Positions 58,471 through 64,000 of a DNA stretch of 64,000 nt are shown piece by piece. Position 1 is the stretch's first letter; each line of letters opens with the position of its first letter. The translations under genes and the position numbers were made by a program. The notes under the pieces were generated by a model. That model was not told the DNA's origin and did not search any database. It saw only the letters and a list, made by a program, of their open reading frames with translations. Origin of the DNA: Arthrobacter agilis (GTDB taxonomy: Bacteria > Actinomycetota > Actinomycetes > Actinomycetales > Micrococcaceae); NCBI RefSeq assembly GCF_002157505.1, contig NZ_NFSC01000030.1:186001-250000 (forward strand), read 5' to 3'.

Positions 58471-59578
58471 GGATCGATTCCTTCGTGGTAGATGACGTAG
58501 TGGATGACGGTGCTGATGAAGCCGGAGCCGGGTGTCCGCTTCGGGAGTGCAGGTCCTCGATGATCCGCAGGACGTCGATGGAGTCCTGCGGATCGACGGG
58601 CAGTGGACCCTCGCCGCGCAGTGCGCGCGCCAGGAGGTCGTAGAAGGCGGGATAGTCCCCGCGTTCGGGCCGGACGAGGCACTCCGAGGTCCCGTCCGAC
58701 ACGGTGCCCCAGGCCTCCTCCGGTTCGACGCCGTACTCCTCGGCGGCGGGGTTGGCACCTGCTGCCAGGGCAGGCTCCTGGGTGTCGAGCCCCCACTTCG
58801 TGTAGGCGCCGGAGGACCCGGATACGGAGAAGCGGGCGCCGGGCAGGGCTGCGAACCCGCTCATCCACAGCCGCGAACGGACTCCCGAGGCGTGGCGCAG
58901 GGAGACGAAGCTGTCCTGGTCCGCGGCCGCATCGGCCGTCCTGCGGTCCAGTTCGCCGTACGCTTCCTGCACCGGACCGAACAGCCGGATGGCCTGGTCG
59001 ATGAGGTGGGCTCCGAGGTCGTGGAGGATGCCGCCACCCTCCGCGACGGTCGTGGTGTCACGCCAGTTGCCGAAGCCGCCCGGCCGCCACCATTCGAAGC
59101 GGCTCTCGAACGTGTGGACGTCCCCCAGCTCGCCCGATGCGAGGAGCTTCCCGAGCGTCAGGAAGTCCGCGTCCCACCGGCGGTTCTGGAAGACGGTCAG
59201 CATCACGCCGGCCTCGGCCGCCTCGCGCAGGAGGAGCGTTCCCTCGGAGCTCGTGGGGACGAACGGCTTGTCGGCGACGACATGGATACCCCGCGCGAAG
59301 GCCTGCCGCGCCTGCTCGGCGTGCGTTCCCGGCGGAGTGCCGAGCACGACGACGTCCAGCTCGACCTCCCCGGCGTCGATCAGTGCGAACAGCTCGGCAG
59401 GGGTGCCGACGATCCGGGCGGCGGGATAGCTCGCCCCGGCGTCCTGCGCGCGCTGCGGATCAGCGGTGACGATCACGTCGAGGCGAAAATCCTTGTTCGC
59501 CTCGACGAGCGGAGCGTGGAAGACCTTGCCGGAGATCCCGAACCCGAGGATCGCCGTTCGAAAGGGTACCCGGCCCAT
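58457..59578 (-). CDS. Gfo/Idh/MocA family oxidoreductase
   Basis: A 373-aa NAD(P)-dependent dehydrogenase of sugars or inositols. Rossmann site AILGFGISGKVFHAPL, the EKP-equivalent motif VADKPFVPT (Lys), and GGGILHDLGAHLIDQA with the catalytic Asp/His region. The C-terminal ~20 residues are Ser/Thr-rich. ATG overlaps the ATPase stop by 1 nt. Confidence 0.92.
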   Translation of the reverse strand: MGRVPFRTAILGFGISGKVFHAPLVEANKDFRLDVIVTADPQRAQDAGASYPAARIVGTPAELFALIDAGEVELDVVVLGTPPGTHAEQARQAFARGIHVVADKPFVPTSSEGTLLLREAAEAGVMLTVFQNRRWDADFLTLGKLLASGELGDVHTFESRFEWWRPGGFGNWRDTTTVAEGGGILHDLGAHLIDQAIRLFGPVQEAYGELDRRTADAAADQDSFVSLRHASGVRSRLWMSGFAALPGARFSVSGSSGAYTKWGLDTQEPALAAGANPAAEEYGVEPEEAWGTVSDGTSECLVRPERGDYPAFYDLLARALRGEGPLPVDPQDSIDVLRIIEDLHSRSGHPAPASSAPSSTTSSTTKESIHEHG

Positions 59579-60345
59579 CAGAGCACCTCCGAGAGGAAGC
59601 GCTGCAGCCGTGCGCTACGGGGGTTGTCGAAGATGTCTTCCGGGCGGCCGGCCTCGACGACCTCGCCCTCGTCCATGAAGACCACCTGGTCGGCGACCCT
59701 GCGGGCGAAGCCCATCTCGTGCGTCACCACCGCCATGGTCATGCCGCGTTCGCACAGTCCGGCCATGAGGGTGAGGACCCCCTTGACGAGTTCCGGGTCG
59801 AGGGCGGACGTGGCTTCGTCGAAGAGCATGACCTCGGGTTCCATCGCCAGTGCGCGGGCGATGGCCACCCGCTGCTGCTGCCCGCCCGACAGGTCGCGTG
59901 GCCGGTGGTCGGCGCGCTCCCCCAGCCCCACTTCGGTGAGGCGCCGTCGTGCCCGCTCGGTCGCCTCGCTCTTCGACATCCCCTTGACCTTCCACAGGGC
60001 GAGGGCGACGTTCTCCAGCGCGGTGTGGTCGGGGAAGAGGTTGAAGTGCTGGAACACCATGCCGATCCTGCGGCGCAGGACGTCCGGCCGGACGCGCAGG
60101 GCATCCTCGCCGTCGAGCAGGACGTCGCCCGAGCTGGGCTCGTGCAGGCGGTTGATGCCGCGCAGCAGGGTCGACTTGCCGGACCCGGACGGACCGATGA
60201 TGCAGGTGGTGGTGCCGGGAGCGATCTGGAGGCTGACGTTGCGGAGGACCGGGACGTCGCCGTACGCCATGCACAGGTTCTTCAGCTGGAGGCTGGAACC
60301 GCGGAAGGTGAGCTGGTCGGCGGAGGTACTGGTGGTGCTGCTCAT
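59578..60345 (-). CDS. Polar amino acid ABC transporter ATPase
   Basis: A 255-aa GlnQ/HisP-type ATPase: Walker [10 protein letters not shown] (about 51-59), Q-loop VFQHFNLFP, signature LSGGQQQR (about 153), Walker [10 protein letters not shown], His switch in VVTHEMGFA. Energises the permease encoded immediately upstream (4-nt overlap). Confidence 0.95.
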   Translation of the reverse strand: MSSTTSTSADQLTFRGSSLQLKNLCMAYGDVPVLRNVSLQIAPGTTTCIIGPSGSGKSTLLRGINRLHEPSSGDVLLDGEDALRVRPDVLRRRIGMVFQHFNLFPDHTALENVALALWKVKGMSKSEATERARRRLTEVGLGERADHRPRDLSGGQQQRVAIARALAMEPEVMLFDEATSALDPELVKGVLTLMAGLCERGMTMAVVTHEMGFARRVADQVVFMDEGEVVEAGRPEDIFDNPRSARLQRFLSEVL

Positions 60346-61130
60346 GTGTTGCTCCCTGTGGTGAGCGGGGTGACCGCATCGAGTTCTGTGACTTCCTTGA
60401 GTCCGCTCGTCGGAGCCGTGGGCCGACGGCGGCCGGTGCGGAAGCGCTGGTCGAAGTAGTTCACGAGGTGCGTGAGCGGGACGGTGACGACGAGGTAGAA
60501 GATGCCCGCCAGCACGAGCGGCGAGAGGTTGCCGGTGTTCACTGCGGCGTCCTGGCCGACGCGGAAGAGTTCGCGCTCGGAGACCAGCAGTCCCAGGAAG
60601 TAGACCAGGGACGAATCCTTGACGATCGCGATGAACTGGTTCACGAGTGCGGGCAGCACCCGCCGGACGCCCTGCGGGATGACCACGAGTGCCATGGCCC
60701 GACCGTAGTTCATCCCGAGAGCGCGGCAGGCCTCCAGCTGGCCCTTGTCCACGCTCTGGATGCCGGCGCGGAAGATCTCACCGATGTAGGCGCTGGCGAT
60801 GAGGCTCAGCGCGATGATGCCGAGCGGGTACGGTGACGGCCCGAAGATGCTCTGGCTGAACTTCGCGAAGCCCTGCCCGATCAGGAGGATGGTCAGGATC
60901 GCGGGAAGGCCCCGGAACAGGTCGGTGTAGATCCGTGCGGGGATCCGCAGCCAGCGTGAGGGGGAGATGCCCATGACGGCGACCACCATCCCGAGGACGA
61001 GGCCGATGACGGTGGAGGCGGCGGAGATCACGAGCGTGTTCACGAGGCCCACCGTCAGGAGCTGTGGTGCGACGGTGAGCATCGAGTCGACGTCGAAGAA
61101 GGTCTTGACGAGGTTGTCGAGGAAGTCCAT
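60342..61130 (-). CDS. Polar amino acid ABC transporter permease
   Basis: A 262-aa HisM/GlnP-type permease with five hydrophobic helices, the domain start [19 protein letters not shown] and the EAA-like loop [20 protein letters not shown]. The ~20-residue C-terminal tail is Thr-rich. Only one permease is present, so it probably forms a homodimer. Confidence 0.94.
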   Translation of the reverse strand: MDFLDNLVKTFFDVDSMLTVAPQLLTVGLVNTLVISAASTVIGLVLGMVVAVMGISPSRWLRIPARIYTDLFRGLPAILTILLIGQGFAKFSQSIFGPSPYPLGIIALSLIASAYIGEIFRAGIQSVDKGQLEACRALGMNYGRAMALVVIPQGVRRVLPALVNQFIAIVKDSSLVYFLGLLVSERELFRVGQDAAVNTGNLSPLVLAGIFYLVVTVPLTHLVNYFDQRFRTGRRRPTAPTSGLKEVTELDAVTPLTTGSNT

Positions 61131-61189
61131 GAGGGGCTCTCAGTTCGTTGGGTGCGTCACCGGGGAGGTGCGCCGTGCCGGCGGTGCGG

Positions 61190-62047
61190 CTACTTGCTGG
61201 TGGGCGCCGGGGTCGCCGTCTGCTCGGCGCTCGGCAGGTACTGCTCGGGCATCGGGGATCCGGGGAACCACTTCTCGTAGAGTTCCTTCCACGTGCCGTC
61301 CTCCATGGCGTCGCCGAGGGCCTCGTTGAGCGCGGCCTTGAACTCCTCCTTGTCCTTGGCGATGGCGAAGCCTGCCGGTGCGTCGAAGGACGGGATGTCC
61401 GCAGCGGACACCAGGCCGAACTTCTCCATGTAGTCCTGGGCGGCTTCGTAGTCGAGGAAATGCGCGTCGACGGCGCCGCTGTTCACGGCGGCGATCGCGG
61501 TGTTGTTGTCGGGGAACCGTACGAGGTCCGACTCCGTGAAGTGCTTCACCGCGTAGGCCTCCTGCAGGGTTCCCTGCACCACGCCGATGCGGTGGCCGGC
61601 TACTTCCTGCTCGTTGCCGATTCCCGAGTCCTCGCGGGTGATGAGGGTCAGGTAGCCGGCGAGGTAGCCGTCGCTGAAGTCGACGGTCTGCTGGCGTTCC
61701 TCGGTGCTACCGATCGCCGCCACTCCCACGTCGAACTGCTCGTTGGCGACGGCGGAGAGCAGGCCGGAAAAGTCCTGGCCGGTGAAGACGACGTCGTCGA
61801 CGCCGATGCGGTGGGCGACGTCGGTGAACAGCTCGACGTCGAAGCCCGTGAAGTTCCCCGACTCGTCGGTGAAGGTGTACGGCTTCGAATCCCCGAGGCT
61901 CGCCACGCGGATGGTACCGGGCTCGATCAGGCCGTAGGGGTTCTCCTCCCCGCTCGAGGCTGCGGTGCCGCCGCAGCCGCTCAGGGTGAGGGTTGCTACG
62001 AGTGCGGCCGCAGCCAGGGCGAGGGGGCGGGAGATGGTGCGCATCAT
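61190..62047 (-). CDS. Polar amino acid ABC transporter binding protein
   Basis: A 285-aa family 3 solute-binding lipoprotein: lipobox LSGC (Cys25), then [39 protein letters not shown] and [12 protein letters not shown]. It captures a polar amino acid or amino-acid conjugate outside the cell. First gene of the operon, facing the LacI gene over the twin operators. ATG at 62047 (GGAG 9 nt upstream). Confidence 0.94.
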   Translation of the reverse strand: MMRTISRPLALAAAALVATLTLSGCGGTAASSGEENPYGLIEPGTIRVASLGDSKPYTFTDESGNFTGFDVELFTDVAHRIGVDDVVFTGQDFSGLLSAVANEQFDVGVAAIGSTEERQQTVDFSDGYLAGYLTLITREDSGIGNEQEVAGHRIGVVQGTLQEAYAVKHFTESDLVRFPDNNTAIAAVNSGAVDAHFLDYEAAQDYMEKFGLVSAADIPSFDAPAGFAIAKDKEEFKAALNEALGDAMEDGTWKELYEKWFPGSPMPEQYLPSAEQTATPAPTSK

Positions 62048-62121
62048 GTCCGGGTACTCCAAAGGTTTCTGGTGGGGGTGGTGGCCCATGCTCGCTACTG
62101 CAATGCCTTGGCCTTGCTTGT

Positions 62122-62160
62122 TGAGTCCGGTCTCACCTGCCTAGAATGAGACCGGACTCA
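62122..62160. promoter_or_regulatory. Twin LacI-type operators
   Basis: TGAGTCCGGTCTCA (62122-62135) and its exact reverse complement TGAGACCGGACTCA (62147-62160). Each arm is also palindromic apart from one mismatched pair, with the central CCGG typical of LacI-family sites. A TAGAAT box (62142-62147) lies between them, so binding would block the divergent promoters. Confidence 0.8.
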
Positions 62161-62224
62161 CACGGGTTGGTGAAGAACGTACCCCGCGCTCCGACGTAGG
62201 TCAACTCTTTTCGGAAAGGGCTTC

Positions 62225-63313
62225 ATGGAATCTTCTTCAGCGTCCCGCTACACGACGGTGGCCGATGTCGCACGCCTCGCGCAGGTATCGAAAGCCCAGG
62301 CGGCCCGCGCCCTCGGGGGCTACGGCGCCGTCAGCGACGAGGTGCGCTCCCGCGTGCTGGCCGCTGCCGAGACGCTGCAGTACCACCCCAACGAACTGGC
62401 CCGGAGCATGAATACGGGCCGCTCGAAGACGATCGGCGTCGTGGTCGGGGACATCGAGAACCCCTACTTCAGCCTCGCGATGCGCGGCATCTACGACACC
62501 TCGAAGGCCGGTGGCTTCGACGTCATCCTGATCAACACCGGCGAGGACCTCGCCACAGAGATCGACGCCGTCAACGTCCTCCTGGACAAGCGGGTGGACG
62601 GGATGATCGTCGCGCCCGTCACTCGGTCCTCCAGCACGCACCTCAACCGCGTGGTCGATTCGGGACGCCCGGTCGTCCTGCTGGACCGGAAGCTGCCGAG
62701 CCTGCCGGTGGATTCCGTCGTCGCCGAGATGCGGCAGGTGTCCTACGAGGCCACGCGCCACCTCCTCGACGAGGGGCACACGCGGGTCGGCTACATCTCC
62801 TCCCTCGACGTCGGCGGTGTCGAGTTCACCGTGGACCTGGATCTCGGCACCAATCCCGTCACCGAGAGGCTCGCAGGCATGCGCCGGGCCTTCGACGAGG
62901 CCGACGTGCCCCTGCCGGCCGACCTGATCCGCCTCGGGGCCGGCAAGCAGTACAGCATCGGCGATCTGGTGCAGGCATTGGTCACGGGCCCGGATCCGGC
63001 TACCGCCATCGTCGCCTCCGACAGCGTGATCGCCCTCGAGGCCCTCGCGGAACTCCAGCGCGCCGAGGTCCGGATCCCCGACGACGTCTCGTTCCTCATG
63101 TTCGACGAGCTGCCCTGGGCCGGCTTGATGACGCCGCCCATCACGGTGGTCGCCCAGCCGGTGTACGACCAGGGCGTCGCTGCGGCGGCGATACTGCTCC
63201 GACGGATCGGTGGGGACCGCAGCGAGCCCGAGCACCTGGCCCTGCCGTCCCGGCTCATCCGCCGGGGATCCGTCGCGCCGGTCGGTTCCGCGGTAGTCGG
63301 TGCCTCGGCCTGA
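62225..63313 (+). CDS. LacI family transcriptional regulator
   Basis: A 362-aa repressor with an N-terminal LacI helix-turn-helix (TTVADVARLAQVSKAQAARAL), hinge helix YHPNELARSMNTG and a periplasmic-binding-protein-like effector domain (IGVVVGDIENPYFSLAMRG, IVASDSVIALEAL). Divergent from the binding-protein/permease/ATPase/dehydrogenase/oxidase operon and separated from it by the twin operators. The effector is presumably the imported compound or its product. Confidence 0.93.
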   Translation: MESSSASRYTTVADVARLAQVSKAQAARALGGYGAVSDEVRSRVLAAAETLQYHPNELARSMNTGRSKTIGVVVGDIENPYFSLAMRGIYDTSKAGGFDVILINTGEDLATEIDAVNVLLDKRVDGMIVAPVTRSSSTHLNRVVDSGRPVVLLDRKLPSLPVDSVVAEMRQVSYEATRHLLDEGHTRVGYISSLDVGGVEFTVDLDLGTNPVTERLAGMRRAFDEADVPLPADLIRLGAGKQYSIGDLVQALVTGPDPATAIVASDSVIALEALAELQRAEVRIPDDVSFLMFDELPWAGLMTPPITVVAQPVYDQGVAAAAILLRRIGGDRSEPEHLALPSRLIRRGSVAPVGSAVVGASA

Positions 63314-63463
63314 CGCCTGTGCGCCGGCCGGCCCTGGGCGCTGGCTGGCTCTGCGCATGCGGTCCTGCAATTAGTTCCTCGGCCTGACCCCGCGCCCTGA
63401 ATTCGGGGCATGCACCGGAAAGGCTGATACTGGCAGGACGACCATTTCCCACCCGGAGGATTC

Positions 63464-64000
63464 ATGAAGATCGCACTGCTCGGCGTCGGACGCATGGGCC
63501 ACGAACTCGGCGTGCACCTGCTCGCAGCCGGCCACCAAGTCACCGCCTGGAACCGGACCGCCGCCGCCGTCGGACGGCTCCGCGATGCCGGGGCCACTCA
63601 GGCGGATTCACCCGAGGACACCGTCCGCGACGCCGATGTCGTCCTGACGGTGCTCTTCGGACCGGACACCGTGCGCGAGGTGGTGCTGTCCGGGCTGGAA
63701 CTGCCCGCCGAGGCCGTGTGGTTCGACGTCACGACCGTCTCCCCCGACGACGCCCGCGAGTTCGCCGAGTACGCGGCCGCCGCCGGGGTCCGCTACGTCC
63801 ACGGACCCGTCATCGGGAGCCTCGCCCCGGCCCGCGCGGGCCAGCTCGGCGTGCTGCTCGGCGGCGCGCCCGAGGATGTCGACGTCGTCGAACCCCTTGC
63901 CGCGCTGTGGGGCGACAGTGAGCGCCTCCGCCGCGTCGCGACGCCGTCCGACGCCGCGACCGGGAAGCTGCTCGCCAACCTCGCCCTCGGCATCACCCTG
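63464..64000 (+). CDS. NAD(P)-dependent beta-hydroxyacid dehydrogenase family protein, 5' part
   Basis: Starts at ATG 63464 behind CCGGAGGA and runs off the window; 179 residues are visible. Rossmann motif IALLGVGRMGHELGVHL, NRTAAAVGRL (NADP-type), VLTVLFGPDTVREVV, WFDVTTVSPDDA and VHGPVIGSLAPARAGQLGVL, with the catalytic Lys region GKLLANLALG at the edge. Family members reduce or oxidise 3-hydroxyisobutyrate, tartronate semialdehyde or imines. Confidence 0.88.
   Translation, partial: MKIALLGVGRMGHELGVHLLAAGHQVTAWNRTAAAVGRLRDAGATQADSPEDTVRDADVVLTVLFGPDTVREVVLSGLELPAEAVWFDVTTVSPDDAREFAEYAAAAGVRYVHGPVIGSLAPARAGQLGVLLGGAPEDVDVVEPLAALWGDSERLRRVATPSDAATGKLLANLALGITL

Overview
This window is chromosomal DNA from a high-GC actinobacterium. 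It looks most like an Arthrobacter-type member of the Micrococcaceae, judging by a DUF222/HNH endonuclease, three GAF-ANTAR regulators, a gamma-butyrolactone-receptor-like TetR protein, a tripartite tricarboxylate (Tct) transporter with a CitA/CitB-type two-component system, GTG and TTG starts, and many 1-14 nt gene overlaps. All calls were made by reading the sequence; no database search was run. I saw no rRNA, tRNA, CRISPR array, intact insertion sequence or origin.

Layout. 1-9.9 kb holds the 3' end of a phospholipase-D-type synthase, a GntR regulator with a gamma-glutamyltransferase-like enzyme, a YoaK membrane protein, a CPBP protease with a proline-rich tail, a Fur-family regulator with an AT-rich operator, a 76-aa protein with four short repeats, a pentapeptide-repeat protein, a glutaminase carrying STAS and cNMP-binding domains, and a small HTH protein. 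9.9-14.9 kb is a scrapyard of visibly less GC-biased DNA. It holds remnants of an ABC exporter, an HNH endonuclease with an in-frame stop and a piece of hsdM. These surround an intact secreted protein that joins DNRLRE, GH16 and metallophosphatase domains. 14.9-23.5 kb is backbone: two epimerases, a GT87-type membrane glycosyltransferase, two TetR regulators with clear palindromes, a 2-hydroxyacid dehydrogenase, an AI-2E-family transporter, an aldo/keto reductase and a deletion remnant of an amidohydrolase. 23.6-36.5 kb carries a sugar ABC importer without an ATPase, small lipoprotein and zinc-ribbon proteins, a hemerythrin protein, the ANTAR trio, an LLM oxidoreductase, a FetB-like permease, a VOC protein and the DUF222/HNH gene.

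36.7-42.9 kb is a tricarboxylate uptake locus. The tctCBA genes and a universal stress protein overlap in one operon, divergent from a CitA/CitB-type kinase and regulator. 43.8-52.1 kb is a run of plus-strand glycan genes. First comes a cellulose-synthase-like GT2 with a large helical insertion and no visible PilZ domain. It overlaps a gene joining a secreted GH26-like domain to an OpgC-type membrane acyltransferase. A beta-phosphoglucomutase overlapping a GH65 phosphorylase follows. The GT2 plus GH26/OpgC pair is the best candidate here for an undescribed system: synthesis, export and O-acylation of an extracellular glycan.

52.1-64 kb contains a DUF1992 protein among dispersed repeats, a GH13 alpha-glucosidase divergent from a ROK regulator, an SDR protein, and a five-gene minus-strand operon (solute-binding protein, permease, ATPase, Gfo/Idh dehydrogenase, DAO-family oxidase). 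That operon faces a LacI regulator across two near-identical 14-bp operators, and fits uptake and oxidation of a sugar-amino-acid conjugate or opine-like compound. The window ends inside a beta-hydroxyacid-dehydrogenase-type gene.
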